Shown one piece after another: positions 53,131-61,819 of a DNA stretch of 64,000 nucleotides. The DNA comes from VRUE01 sp036266075 (lineage in GTDB: Bacteria; Actinomycetota; Thermoleophilia; Solirubrobacterales; 70-9). The notes beneath the pieces were generated by a model. It worked only from the letters and a program-made list of their open reading frames with translations, had not been told where the DNA came from and did no database searches. The number at the start of each line of letters is the position of its first letter. Position 1 is the stretch's first letter. The stretch lies in contig DATANV010000006.1 of the NCBI GenBank assembly GCA_036266075.1, positions 1 through 64,000 on the forward strand. The letters are read 5' to 3'. Position numbers and translations under genes: made by a program.

Positions 53131-53805
53131 ATGGCGAGCTCTCCCCAAGTCGCGGGAACCGATCCGGAGCCGGGCCGGGTGGTTCCCTGGCCGTCTGGCC
53201 GCAAGGCGTCGCTGGCCTCGCTCAGACCACCGTGGGCCCCGCCGGAGGAGGAGGCGCAGGCCGGTCATCCTCTCGGCGAGCCGCAGGAGATCGAGATCGA
53301 CCACTTCGCCATCTCGCTCGACCCCAAGCTTGACCGCGCCGAGGGCTGGGACTGCCCGAATGGAGTCGACTGCGTTAACCGCGCGCACGTGGGCAGGCTC
53401 CACGAGACGCTCGAGCAGGCGCAGGACTTCGTGCCCACGCATTCGCTGGAATGGACCGCCAAGGTCCTCAACGTCCGGCCCCCCGAACTCGCCGCGCGAG
53501 GCCTTGCCGCCGAGGGGCCGCTCCCCCACTTCCACATCGTCCACGCCGCAGGCACCGTTCTCGGCTACGACTACCGGCCGGGCGGTTGCCAGATCCCAAA
53601 TGCCGCCGAGCAGCTGTGGCACGGTCAGGGACTCGGCGAGGCCTGGCGGCGGGTCCTGCTGCACCGGGTCAGGTACGGAGCCGAGGCGGCGACCCTGCCC
53701 GGGCGAACATCGGGGGGCTTCCTCTTCGCCTTCGCGACCGGCTGCGGCAATCTGGCGATGACTCCCGTCGACCGGGTCCCCGGACGACTGCCCGGCGCTC
53801 GCTGA
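53131..53805 (+). CDS. Hypothetical protein
   Basis: 224 residues, not recognised. No signal peptide or membrane helix. Ordered-looking region about 48-190 includes EGWDCPNGVDCVNRAHVGRL, with two cysteines that could bind metal with nearby histidines, and LPHFHIVHAAGTVLGYDYRPGG. Divergent from the Xre/ParS-like gene across an AT-rich promoter region, which suggests shared regulation. Not RES-like by motif. The stop lies in a strong hairpin. Confidence 0.6.
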   Translation: MASSPQVAGTDPEPGRVVPWPSGRKASLASLRPPWAPPEEEAQAGHPLGEPQEIEIDHFAISLDPKLDRAEGWDCPNGVDCVNRAHVGRLHETLEQAQDFVPTHSLEWTAKVLNVRPPELAARGLAAEGPLPHFHIVHAAGTVLGYDYRPGGCQIPNAAEQLWHGQGLGEAWRRVLLHRVRYGAEAATLPGRTSGGFLFAFATGCGNLAMTPVDRVPGRLPGAR

Positions 53806-53813
53806 GCGCCGGG
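53791..53813. terminator. Bidirectional hairpin terminator between convergent genes
   Basis: 10-bp perfect GC stem CCCGGCGCTC/GAGCGCCGGG (53791-53800 and 53804-53813) with 3-nt loop. Covers the stop codon of the plus-strand gene and ends 1 bp before the stop of the aminopeptidase. No T-tract. Confidence 0.7.
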
Positions 53814-53814
53814 C

Positions 53815-54918
53815 TCAAACGACGAACTTGCCGTCGACCTGGAAGTCCTCGCCGTCGACGACGATCTTGCCGCCGAGCCGCAGGTCGCAGACCAGGTCGG
53901 TGTGCACCGCGGACTCGTTGCGCCCGCCCGACTCCGGGTAGCTGCGGCCGACCGCCATGTGGACGGTGCCGCCGAGCTTCTCGTCGAGCAGCACCTCGCG
54001 GGTGCCGCGGTCGATCGCGTAGTTGGTGCCAATCCCCAGCTCGCCCAGGCGGCGGGCACCGTCGTCGGTGTCGAGCAGCTTGATCAGGTACTCCTCGCCG
54101 CGCTCGGCGCTGGCATCGACGACCTTGCCGGCCTCGAAGCGCAGGCGCACGCCGGCGACCTCGCGACCGCCGATCGTCGCCGGCAGATGAAAGGTCACCT
54201 CCCCCTCGACCGAGTCCTCGATCGGGCCGGTGAAGAACTCGCCGTCGGGCATGTTGTGACGGCCGTCGCAGGGGATGAAGGTGCGCCCGGCGACGCCGAG
54301 CACGATGTCGGTCCCCTCACCGACCACCCGAACCTCCTCGTGGCCCTCGATCCACTCCGCCAACCGCCGGGTCTCGGCCGAGGCCCGCTCCCAGGCGGTC
54401 AGCGGGTCGCCGTCGTCAGCCAGGCAGGCGCCGTAATAGAAGTCCTCGTAGTCGGCCAGGCTCATTTCCGCCTCGGCGGCATAGGCGTTGGTCGGGAAGA
54501 GCGTGTAGCACCAGCGGAACTCGCCCTTGGCGCTGCGCTCCATCGCCCGGCCGAGCAGCTCGCCGGTCGCGCTCTGACGGCGCATCTGGCGCTCCGGGGG
54601 CACCGCCGAGAGCTCGCGGGTGTTGGTGCTGGCGCCGATCGCGATCCGCACGTCGACGTTGTCAAGCAACCATTCGGAGACCGGCGAGACCCAGTCGAGC
54701 TGAGCGTCGCCGGCGTGCTTGAAGTAAGCGGCCGACTGACCGTCGAGCGAGACGTTCATCAGCGGATGGGCGCCGGCCTTCAGCACCTCCTCGTAGACCG
54801 CCATCAGCAGCGGCTCGGCGGCGCTCTCGCCGTCGATCGAGACGATCTCGCCCTCCTTCACCTGCGTCGAGTAGCCGACCAGGATCTTCGCCAGGCGCTC
54901 CGCTCTGGGGTCTCTCAC
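53815..54918 (-). CDS. M29-family (thermophilic) aminopeptidase
   Basis: 367 residues of the AmpS/aminopeptidase T family, dinuclear metal enzymes. Metal/catalytic motifs: GEGTDIVLGVAGRTFIPCDG, NMPDGEFFTGPIEDSVEG, the Glu in LGELGIGTNYAID, and the His/Asp in NESAVHTDLVCDLR. Cytoplasmic, removing N-terminal residues from peptides. Overlaps pdxT by 4 bp. Confidence 0.93.
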   Translation of the reverse strand: MRDPRAERLAKILVGYSTQVKEGEIVSIDGESAAEPLLMAVYEEVLKAGAHPLMNVSLDGQSAAYFKHAGDAQLDWVSPVSEWLLDNVDVRIAIGASTNTRELSAVPPERQMRRQSATGELLGRAMERSAKGEFRWCYTLFPTNAYAAEAEMSLADYEDFYYGACLADDGDPLTAWERASAETRRLAEWIEGHEEVRVVGEGTDIVLGVAGRTFIPCDGRHNMPDGEFFTGPIEDSVEGEVTFHLPATIGGREVAGVRLRFEAGKVVDASAERGEEYLIKLLDTDDGARRLGELGIGTNYAIDRGTREVLLDEKLGGTVHMAVGRSYPESGGRNESAVHTDLVCDLRLGGKIVVDGEDFQVDGKFVV

Positions 54919-55505
54919 GTCTCCGCCTCCTCATGGGCGCGATCGCGCGCCCCGGTAGTCATTGCCATGTACAGGGCGTGCAGCCGCGAGTCGTCGGTCA
55001 GCTCGGGATGGAAGGCGCAGGCCAGGACGTTCCCCTCGCGGATCGCCACCGGGTGGCCCTCGTAAGCCGCCAGCACGTCGACGTCCGGCCCGGTCCGCTC
55101 TACCCATGGCGCACGGATGAAGACCGCGCGCAAAGGCTCCTCGCCGATCCCCTCGACCGCCAGGTCGGCCTCGAAGCTCTGCAGCTGGCGGCCGAAGGCG
55201 TTGCGCCGCGCGGTCGCGTCGATCAGCCCCAGGTGCTCGTCGTCGCAGACGATCATCCCGGCGCAGGTGCCGAACACGGTTCCCCCGGCCTCGACGTGAG
55301 AGCGGATCGCGCCCTCGAGACCCTCGGACTCGATCCCCTTGACGATCGTCGTGCTCTCGCCGCCGGGGATCACCAATCCATCCAGCCCGTCAAGATCCTC
55401 CGGAATCCTGACCTCGGCCACCTCAGCGCCCAGGCTTCTGAGCATCGCAAGGTGCGCCTCGAAGCCCCCCTGGATCGCGAGGACCCCGATGCGCAGCTCA
55501 GGCAC
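54915..55505 (-). CDS. pdxT: Pyridoxal 5'-phosphate synthase glutaminase subunit
   Basis: 196-residue class I glutaminase giving ammonia to PdxS. IGVLAIQGGFEAHL, GGESTTI, nucleophile in FGTCAGMIV and the C-terminal ACAFHPELTDD. GTG 55505 overlaps the pdxS stop by 8 bp (GTGCCTGA). Confidence 0.96.
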   Translation of the reverse strand: MPELRIGVLAIQGGFEAHLAMLRSLGAEVAEVRIPEDLDGLDGLVIPGGESTTIVKGIESEGLEGAIRSHVEAGGTVFGTCAGMIVCDDEHLGLIDATARRNAFGRQLQSFEADLAVEGIGEEPLRAVFIRAPWVERTGPDVDVLAAYEGHPVAIREGNVLACAFHPELTDDSRLHALYMAMTTGARDRAHEEAET

Positions 55506-56385
55506 CGCGGTCCTGCAGAAGCGCGTCCGCAGCCGCCAGCTCAGAGATCTCCAGCCCCGGCATCGCCTCTCCCAGGCCGATCGACGCCGCCGCGACCCGC
55601 TCGGGGTCTTCGAAGTGCGTAGTCGCCTCGACGATCGCCCGTGCCCGGCGCTCCGGGTCGGCGCTCTTGAAGATGCCCGAGCCGACGAAGTTGCCCTCGG
55701 CGCCAAGCTGCATCATCAGCGCCGCATCGGCCGGGGTGGCGATCCCCCCGGCGCAGAACAGCGGCACGGGTAGGCGCCCCTGGGAGGCGACCTCGTGCAC
55801 GACTTCGAGCGGCGCCCGCAGCTCTTTCGCGGCGGCGGAGCGCTCCTCGGGACCAAGCTGGGCGAGCCGCTTGATGCCGCCGACGATCTCACGCATGTGA
55901 CGCACCGCCTCGACCACGTTGCCGGTGCCCGCCTCGCCCTTGGAGCGGATCATCGCCGCCCCCTCGCCGATCCGCCGCAGCGCCTCGCCGAGATTGGTGG
56001 CGCCGCAGACGAACGGCACCGCGAAGGCCAGCTTGTCGATGTGGTTGCTCTCGTCGGCTGGGGTGAGGACCTCGGACTCGTCGACGTAGTCGACTTCCAG
56101 CGCCTGCAGCACCTGAGCCTCGGCGAAGTGGCCGATCCGCGCCTTGGCCATCACCGGGATCGTCACCGCCTCCTGGATGCCCTTGATCATCGCCGGATCC
56201 GACATCCGGGCCACGCCGCCGTCCCTGCGGATGTCGGCCGGCACCCGCTCCAGCGCCATCACCGCGCAGGCTCCCGCTTGCTCTGCGATCCGCGCCTGCT
56301 CGGCGCTGACCACGTCCATGATCACCCCGCCTTTGAGCATCTCGGCGAGGCCGGTCTTGAGCCTGAAGGTGGCGCGCTCGGTCAC
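55498..56385 (-). CDS. pdxS: Pyridoxal 5'-phosphate synthase lyase subunit
   Basis: 295-residue synthase building PLP from ribose 5-phosphate, glyceraldehyde 3-phosphate and ammonia. KTGLAEMLKGGVIMDV, ADIRRDGGVARMSDP, DYVDESEVLTPAD (catalytic Lys region nearby), IRSKGEAGTGN and GNFVGSGIFKS. GTG 56385 lies 7 nt after a TAATAT box with no Shine-Dalgarno, so the mRNA is probably leaderless. Confidence 0.98.
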   Translation of the reverse strand: MTERATFRLKTGLAEMLKGGVIMDVVSAEQARIAEQAGACAVMALERVPADIRRDGGVARMSDPAMIKGIQEAVTIPVMAKARIGHFAEAQVLQALEVDYVDESEVLTPADESNHIDKLAFAVPFVCGATNLGEALRRIGEGAAMIRSKGEAGTGNVVEAVRHMREIVGGIKRLAQLGPEERSAAAKELRAPLEVVHEVASQGRLPVPLFCAGGIATPADAALMMQLGAEGNFVGSGIFKSADPERRARAIVEATTHFEDPERVAAASIGLGEAMPGLEISELAAADALLQDRGA

Positions 56386-56392
56386 GCGCGCA

Positions 56393-56398
56393 ATATTA
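56393..56398 (-). promoter_or_regulatory. Candidate -10 box of leaderless pdxS-pdxT
   Basis: TAATAT on the minus strand, 7 nt before the pdxS GTG. The -35 region overlaps the end of the upstream RpiR-type gene and is weak (ACTGAA). Confidence 0.5.
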
Positions 56399-56411
56399 CG
56401 GGGGCCGTTCC

Positions 56412-57263
56412 CTACTTCAGTTTGTAGGCGCGGATGCGATCTTTGTGCGCGGCTTCGTCGCGGGCGTAAAGACCGTGCGCGAGGCCCTGTACGAGTGCCA
56501 TGAGCGCCGTGTTGGAGCGGGCAAACGACGGGCTGTTGGAGGAGAAGTAGAGGGTCTGCTCGGCGTGCTCGCCGACCTCCGACATCGAGGCATCGGAGAT
56601 AGCCAGCGTGCGTGCGTGCCGGTGCAGGGCGAGCTTCATCGCCCGCAGAATCAGCGGATGGGCGCGACCGCAGGAGAGGACGATCACTAGCGTCTCTTCG
56701 TCGATCCGCCCGAGTCGCTGCAGCGACTCGCCGCCGGTGCTGGCGACGATCTCGGCGCGGATGTCGAGCAGGCTGAGTATGTGCCGTAGATAGCTGGCGA
56801 AGAAGGCCATCTGGTCGACGCCGACGATGACCACGCGCTGCGCCTCGGCGAGGGCGGCGACGGCGCCGTCGACCTGCTCGCGGGTCAGCTTGCGCGCGGT
56901 TTCCTCGAGGTTGGCGTAGTCGGCGCCGAGCGAGCCCTCCAGCTCGGAGTGGTCGAAGGAGAAGAGAGCCCCGCCGGCGGTGCCGCTGCCGGCGACAGTG
57001 GCGGTGCGGTACTCCTCGATCGCCGCCTGCTGCAGCTCGGGATAGCCCTCGAAGCCGAGGGCCTGGGAGAAGCGCACCACCGTGGAGGAGGAGGTGCTCG
57101 CTCTCCGGGCCAGCTCCTCGGCGGTGAGGAAGGCTGCCTCGTCGAGATGGTCGACGATGTAGCGGGCGACGTCTTTCTGGGAGCGCGAGAACTCGTCGAA
57201 GCGCTCCTGGATGTACTCGGAAAGGCTCTTCAGCTGGGGGCTTTTGGTCGCAGTCTTGGTCAC
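56412..57263 (-). CDS. RpiR/MurR-family transcriptional regulator (HTH plus SIS domain)
   Basis: 283 residues. N-terminal HTH_6 (SQKDVARYIVDHLDEAAFLT, RRASTSSSTVVRFSQALGF) and a C-terminal SIS sugar-phosphate-binding domain (VVIVGVDQMAFFASYLRHIL, VIVLSCGRAHPLILRAMKLA). Family members respond to phosphosugars. Lies 26 bp upstream of pdxS on the same strand, so PLP synthesis genes or its own promoter are plausible targets. GTG 57263 marks the family N-terminus. Confidence 0.87.
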   Translation of the reverse strand: MTKTATKSPQLKSLSEYIQERFDEFSRSQKDVARYIVDHLDEAAFLTAEELARRASTSSSTVVRFSQALGFEGYPELQQAAIEEYRTATVAGSGTAGGALFSFDHSELEGSLGADYANLEETARKLTREQVDGAVAALAEAQRVVIVGVDQMAFFASYLRHILSLLDIRAEIVASTGGESLQRLGRIDEETLVIVLSCGRAHPLILRAMKLALHRHARTLAISDASMSEVGEHAEQTLYFSSNSPSFARSNTALMALVQGLAHGLYARDEAAHKDRIRAYKLK

Positions 57264-57311
57264 GGCGGTCCATTTCGCCGGGGCCCACGCATTCCCTTCC
57301 GATCTGGTTGG

Positions 57312-57707
57312 ATGGACCTGAAGATGACCCTGGAGCAGGCCCTGCGCCTCACCAACCGCAACATGATCGCCTTCGATCTGGTGCTCGGCTCGGCTGCAAT
57401 CGCCGCCCCGGAGGCGACGCTGCGGGTGCTCGGCCACGACGAGCCGTCTCCCGATGCCGCCCACCTCTTTCGCCGCTGCGGGCCGATCTGGCTGACCTTC
57501 GCCGCCGCCCACGCGGTCGCCGCGCGTCGCGGCGAGCAACGTGACTGGTGGGCGCTGGCCTGGCTGCGGGGGACCGAGATGGCGACTGACGCGCTCTGGG
57601 CGGAGTCGCCTGCGGTCAGTCGACCCGGTGCCAAGCTCGGCCTGCGCCTGGCGGGAGTCGCAAACGTGGCGATGGCCGCGGGCTTCGCCTGGCTCGCGAG
57701 GCGATGA
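57312..57707 (+). CDS. Small membrane protein of unknown function
   Basis: 131 residues, several moderately hydrophobic helices (about 18-34, 60-75, 110-128). Not recognised in detail. It resembles small uncharacterised actinobacterial membrane proteins. ATG 57312 (or 57324). Divergent from the RpiR gene and overlapping the next gene by 4 bp. Confidence 0.65.
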   Translation: MDLKMTLEQALRLTNRNMIAFDLVLGSAAIAAPEATLRVLGHDEPSPDAAHLFRRCGPIWLTFAAAHAVAARRGEQRDWWALAWLRGTEMATDALWAESPAVSRPGAKLGLRLAGVANVAMAAGFAWLARR

Positions 57708-58033
57708 GCGGCGACGCCGGGCTGCCCAGCAAACGCTGGAGCCTGCGCGGTAAGGACGACGAAGGCAACGAGGTCTGGCTGATCCGCAGCTTCGGGCGCA
57801 AGCTGTATCGCTGCCCCGGCTGCCACGGCGACATCCCGATTGGCAGCGAGCACACCGTCGTGCAGTACGTGCTGCGCTTGGGCGGCACAGAACACCATCA
57901 CTGGCACCGGCAGTGCGCGGAGGAACTGCTGATCCCCGACCTGCGGGGCGTCAAGCGGGTGCCGGCCGGCGAATCGTCGCAGTCCAAGCTCGAGGCCCGC
58001 GGCCGTCGGCCGTCAGGGCGGCGCCGTCGATGA
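57704..58033 (+). CDS. Small zinc-finger protein
   Basis: 109 residues. CPGCHGDIPIGSEHTVV followed by HHHWHRQC suggests a single zinc site (Cys-Cys, then His/Cys) as in actinobacterial CPGC-type proteins of unknown function. The last ~25 residues are basic (RGRRPSGRRRR), suggesting nucleic-acid binding. Overlaps the upstream gene by 4 bp. Confidence 0.7.
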   Translation: MSGDAGLPSKRWSLRGKDDEGNEVWLIRSFGRKLYRCPGCHGDIPIGSEHTVVQYVLRLGGTEHHHWHRQCAEELLIPDLRGVKRVPAGESSQSKLEARGRRPSGRRRR

Positions 58034-58088
58034 TCCGAGCTTGCCAATACCCGCCTATATCGCGGGTAGGAGCAACTTCGCAGACGGG

Positions 58089-58826
58089 ATGACCGTCTTC
58101 TCGCTTTACGTGCGCATCTGGCGCACGTACTTTGCCTGGGCGGGCTCGCTGTTACCGCTGGCGATCTTCGTCTTCGTCCCCCTCGGTTTGATTCACGCGG
58201 TCCCGGTGCACGTCGAGGCGACCGACCTCAGCCTCGGCAGCGGTGCCGAGGTCGCCGCCGCGCTGCTCGCCGTGATGCTGCTGGCGACGACCGGCCTGCT
58301 GGGCGAGATCTTCTACACCGGCGCCGTCGCGATCGCCCTCACCCACCAGCACGACGGCGAGCCCCCCTCGCTGCGCGAGGTGGCTGGCATGGTGAATTAC
58401 GGGACGCTGATCGCGGTCGACCTGATCTTCGGCGTGCTGGTGGCGGTCGGCACGCTGGCCTTCGTCGTCCCCGGCGTCGTGCTCTTCGTTTACCTCGGGC
58501 TCGCCGCACCGGTGGTGGAGATCGAGCACTGCGGCGTTCGCGCCGCGCTGGCGCGCAGCTTTCACCTGGTGCGCAGCCACTTCTGGCTCGTGCTGGCGAT
58601 CCTCGTGCCAATCGAGATCGCCAGCGACACCGTCACCGCCGCCGCCACCGGCCTCGCCCACAACGCCTTCGGCGACTCGCTTTTGGCCGAGTGGTCGGTC
58701 GACACCGCGACCAACGTCCTGCTCACGCCCTTCTACGCGGTTGCCGCGGTGCTGCTGGCGGTCGACCTGATCGCCGACAAGGACGGCGGCGAGCCGCAAC
58801 TACACTCGGCACCTCCGGGCCGATGA
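58089..58826 (+). CDS. Integral membrane protein
   Basis: 245 residues from ATG 58089 (TTG 58041 would add 16). About six membrane segments, with an amphipathic segment including ARSFHLVRSHFW as in glycerophosphoryl-diester-phosphodiesterase-type or DUF975-like membrane domains. Function unknown. Overlaps the next gene by 4 bp. Confidence 0.7.
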   Translation: MTVFSLYVRIWRTYFAWAGSLLPLAIFVFVPLGLIHAVPVHVEATDLSLGSGAEVAAALLAVMLLATTGLLGEIFYTGAVAIALTHQHDGEPPSLREVAGMVNYGTLIAVDLIFGVLVAVGTLAFVVPGVVLFVYLGLAAPVVEIEHCGVRAALARSFHLVRSHFWLVLAILVPIEIASDTVTAAATGLAHNAFGDSLLAEWSVDTATNVLLTPFYAVAAVLLAVDLIADKDGGEPQLHSAPPGR

Positions 58827-59689
58827 TCCACTCCGCCTCGATCCTCAGCGACTTCTGGAACGACCAGATCCTGGCCGAAGAAAAGCAGGGCCTGTTCCTC
58901 GTCCTGGTCGGCTTCGTCCTCTCCTTCGCCTTCATCCGCATGAGCACGCGGCTGATGCGGAGCCCGCGGGTACCGTGGTGGCCAGGCAGCGTGGTCAGCG
59001 ACGGCGGCGTCCACCTCCACCATCTGGTCTTCGGGATCGTGACGATGATGATCGCCGGCACGATCGGGCTCGCGGCGCTCGGCGACAGCCCCGTGACCGA
59101 GATATGCGCCTTCCTGTTCGGGATCGGCGCCGGCCTGACGATCGACGAGTTCGCCCTCTGGGTCTACCTCGACGACGTCTACTGGGCCGAGGAGGGGCGC
59201 GTCTCAATCGACGCCACGGTGATCGCCGCCGCCGGCATGGGGCTGATCCTGATCGGCTTCACCCCCTTCTCGTTCGAGACCGGCTCGGTCGACCAGACGA
59301 TCGGCAGCATCCTCGGCGCTCTGGTGGTGTTTGGGACGACCGCGATCTGCTTCGCGAAGCAGCGCCTGCTGCACGGCACGATCGGCTTCTTCGTCCTGCC
59401 GGTGGCGATCTACGGGGCAATCCGGCTCGGCAAGCCGGGCTCCCCGTGGGCGCGCCGACGCTACGGCGAGCGCCGCCCGGCCAAGCAAGTGCGCTCGGAG
59501 GCACGCTTCCCGCCCGGCCGCCGCACCGAGCGCTTCAAGAACGCCTTCCGCGACATCGTCGGCGGCAAGCCGAGCGAGGGCGTCGCCGCCGCCCGCGACG
59601 AGGCGCTTGCGGCGACCCGTGAGGCGGCCGAGGAAATCCGCCACCGCGCCGAGCGCGTCACCCACCCCGGCCGCCCGCCCGGCGAGTGA
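58823..59689 (+). CDS. Integral membrane protein with conserved HLHH motif
   Basis: 288 residues. About six helices in the first ~205, with GGVHLHHLVFGIV near the second helix and FGIGAGLTIDEFALWVYLDDVYW. The last ~80 residues are basic and predicted cytoplasmic. Conserved acidic/His residues within the membrane region hint at metal or proton handling, but no function is assigned. Confidence 0.7.
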   Translation: MIHSASILSDFWNDQILAEEKQGLFLVLVGFVLSFAFIRMSTRLMRSPRVPWWPGSVVSDGGVHLHHLVFGIVTMMIAGTIGLAALGDSPVTEICAFLFGIGAGLTIDEFALWVYLDDVYWAEEGRVSIDATVIAAAGMGLILIGFTPFSFETGSVDQTIGSILGALVVFGTTAICFAKQRLLHGTIGFFVLPVAIYGAIRLGKPGSPWARRRYGERRPAKQVRSEARFPPGRRTERFKNAFRDIVGGKPSEGVAAARDEALAATREAAEEIRHRAERVTHPGRPPGE

Positions 59690-59759
59690 CTCCTCACTCC
59701 CATCGCCTTATGACCAGATCGCTCGAGGTGCTCGCGAAGTAACTTTCGGTGAGGTTCCC

Positions 59760-60533
59760 ATGAAGCGCCTTGCCCTCATCGCCCTCCTTGCAACGGCTCT
59801 CGCCGGCGCCGGCCTCGCCGTCGGCCAGCCGGTGCAGAGCGGCAACCTGCGGATCGCCTTCGACGCCGGCTTCGCTCCACATGCGCTGCCGCGCGACCAC
59901 CCGGCTCCCGTCCGCGTCACCTTCGCCGGCTCGATCGTGACCTCGGACGGCAGTCGGCCGCCCCAGGTCCGCCGGATCTCGATCGCCCTGAATCGCTATG
60001 GCAAGTTGACGACGCGCGGCCTGCCGACCTGCAAGCAGGACGAACTCGAGTCCACCTCCTCGGCAACGGCGTTGGCGCGCTGCCGCAGCGCGCTCGTCGG
60101 CAGTGGCCACTTCCGAGCCGTCGTCGCCTTCTCCGGCCAGCCGCAGCTACCGGTCAAGGGGCGAGTGCTCGCCTTCCTCGGCAGGACCGGTCACGGCACG
60201 GCGATCCTCGTGCACGTCGCCGCCAGTAGTCCGATCACCGCCACGGTGGTCCTCGTCTTCAACCTCACGCACCCCCGCAAAGGCAGGTTCGGAACCATCG
60301 CCTCGACGACGATCCCCAAGATCGCATCCGATCTCGGCTACGTCACCAACCTCTCACTCACCCTTGGCCGCCGCTACGACTTCGAAGGGCGTCGACTCAG
60401 CTTCATCAGCGCCAGCTGCGCCGCACCCAAAGGCTTCCCAGGTGCACTCTTCTCCTTCGCCCGGGGCAGCTTCCTGTTTGCCGACGGCCGCCGCCTGACC
60501 AGCACGGTCGTCCGCGACTGCGTCGTGCGCTAG
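59760..60533 (+). CDS. Secreted protein of unknown function
   Basis: 257 residues. Signal peptide MKRLALIALLATALAGAGLA with probable cleavage after VG (about residue 22). The mature part is beta-rich with cysteine pairs (LPTCKQD, LARCRSA, SASCAAP, VRDCVVR). Resembles lineage-specific secreted proteins of Solirubrobacterales-type genomes. Shine-Dalgarno-like GGTGAGG precedes the ATG. Confidence 0.7.
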   Translation: MKRLALIALLATALAGAGLAVGQPVQSGNLRIAFDAGFAPHALPRDHPAPVRVTFAGSIVTSDGSRPPQVRRISIALNRYGKLTTRGLPTCKQDELESTSSATALARCRSALVGSGHFRAVVAFSGQPQLPVKGRVLAFLGRTGHGTAILVHVAASSPITATVVLVFNLTHPRKGRFGTIASTTIPKIASDLGYVTNLSLTLGRRYDFEGRRLSFISASCAAPKGFPGALFSFARGSFLFADGRRLTSTVVRDCVVR

Positions 60534-60586
60534 ACAAATGTCCGCCCAGTCTTGACGCCGCAGGCGCCGCCGCCGATGAAGGGTTC

Positions 60587-61819
60587 GTGCACCGGCTGCG
60601 CTGGAGATCCGCCCTGGGCCCAACCGTCTTCGCACTGGTCTCGATCGCGCTGCTGATCTACGACCACCTCAACCGGCGGATCGACGAGCTGGTCTTCTGG
60701 CTGACCTTGGGCCTGATCGTCACCGTCTTCGTGCGGATGGTCGAAACCGTGCGCCGCCAGTCGGCGGCGCTGCGCGAGCGCGAGCGCGAGACGCTGAACG
60801 ACCCGCTCACGGGGCTAGGTAACAGTCGCATGCTGAGCAGTGACCTCGACACGGTGTGTGCCAGGCACGGCGAGCGTTGGGCGCTGGTGCTGTTCGAGCT
60901 AGACGGCCTGCAAGCCCACAGCGACCGCTTCGGCTCTGCCGCGGGCGACGAGTTGCTGCGCCGCGCCGCCCACACCCTGGTGCATGCGGTGGAGCCGCTC
61001 AACGGAGCCGTCTACCGAATCGAGACCACCCGTCTGGCTGCGCTGGTGCCCTGCGGCGAGAGCCGTGGCGAGGAGATCGTCCTAGCCGTAACCGCCGCGC
61101 TCGGGGAAGGTGAAACCGATTCCGGAGTCGGCCGTTTGCATGGAGCGGTCACGATCCCAGAGGAAGCGGAGGAGCGCTCCACCGCCCTGCAGATCGCCGG
61201 TCAGCGCCTCGCCGCTCACAAGCAACGTCAGCACCGCTCCGCGCGGCGGCAGGCGCACGCGGTACTGATCGCGGCGCTGTGCGCGCGGCAGCCGGAGCTG
61301 CGCGATCACCTGCGGGGCGTCACCTACCGAGCGATCGCGCTCGCCCGGCGCCTGGGAGTCGGAGTCAACGAGATCGACGACATCGCCTTGGCATCCGACC
61401 TGCAGGACGTCGGCCTTCTTGCGGTCCCTGAGTCGATACTCGACAAAGAAGCGCCGCTGGGCGAATTCGAGACGGCGGCGATCCGCAGCCACACCGTCGA
61501 CGGCGAGCGGATCATCGCCGCGGCGCCCGGCCTGGTGCCGATTGCCGCCTTGGTCCGCTCCAGCGCCGAGCGCTTCGACGGAACGGGCTACCCGGACGGG
61601 CTTGCCGGCGAGGGGATCCCGCTGGGCTCGCGCATCATTGCCGTCTCGGTGGCCTTCGCGGCGCTGACGGCACGACGGCCCTACCGGGCTGGGATGAACG
61701 GCGAAGAGGCGCTGGCCGAGCTGCGCCGCTGTGCCGGCACGCAGTTCGATCCACGCATCGTCGACGCTCTCGCCGCCGACCTCGCCGAGGAGGCGACGCC
61801 GGTGGGCGCGCCGGGCTAA
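60587..61819 (+). CDS. Membrane signalling protein with degenerate GGDEF and HD-GYP domains
   Basis: 410 residues. Two membrane helices (about 8-27 and 33-50), then a GGDEF-like domain (DPLTGLGNSRML, with SAAGDELLRR in place of the GGDEF signature), then an HD-GYP-like domain. In the latter, HD is replaced by QD (ASDLQDVGLLAVPESIL), the HH pair by SA (SSAERFDGTGYPDG) and the Asp of VADAF by Val, leaving most metal ligands missing. Probably a catalytically dead c-di-GMP-related sensor. GTG start at 60587. Confidence 0.8.
   Translation: MHRLRWRSALGPTVFALVSIALLIYDHLNRRIDELVFWLTLGLIVTVFVRMVETVRRQSAALRERERETLNDPLTGLGNSRMLSSDLDTVCARHGERWALVLFELDGLQAHSDRFGSAAGDELLRRAAHTLVHAVEPLNGAVYRIETTRLAALVPCGESRGEEIVLAVTAALGEGETDSGVGRLHGAVTIPEEAEERSTALQIAGQRLAAHKQRQHRSARRQAHAVLIAALCARQPELRDHLRGVTYRAIALARRLGVGVNEIDDIALASDLQDVGLLAVPESILDKEAPLGEFETAAIRSHTVDGERIIAAAPGLVPIAALVRSSAERFDGTGYPDGLAGEGIPLGSRIIAVSVAFAALTARRPYRAGMNGEEALAELRRCAGTQFDPRIVDALAADLAEEATPVGAPG

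Noticed and set aside
53131..53805. Divergent gene as a RES-domain toxin partner of the Xre/ParS-like protein
   Set aside because: No RES-type conserved Arg/Tyr/Ser pattern could be found and it is divergent instead of in operon; kept as unknown.
60587..61819. Active diguanylate cyclase or c-di-GMP phosphodiesterase
   Set aside because: The GGDEF signature and most HD-GYP metal ligands are missing.
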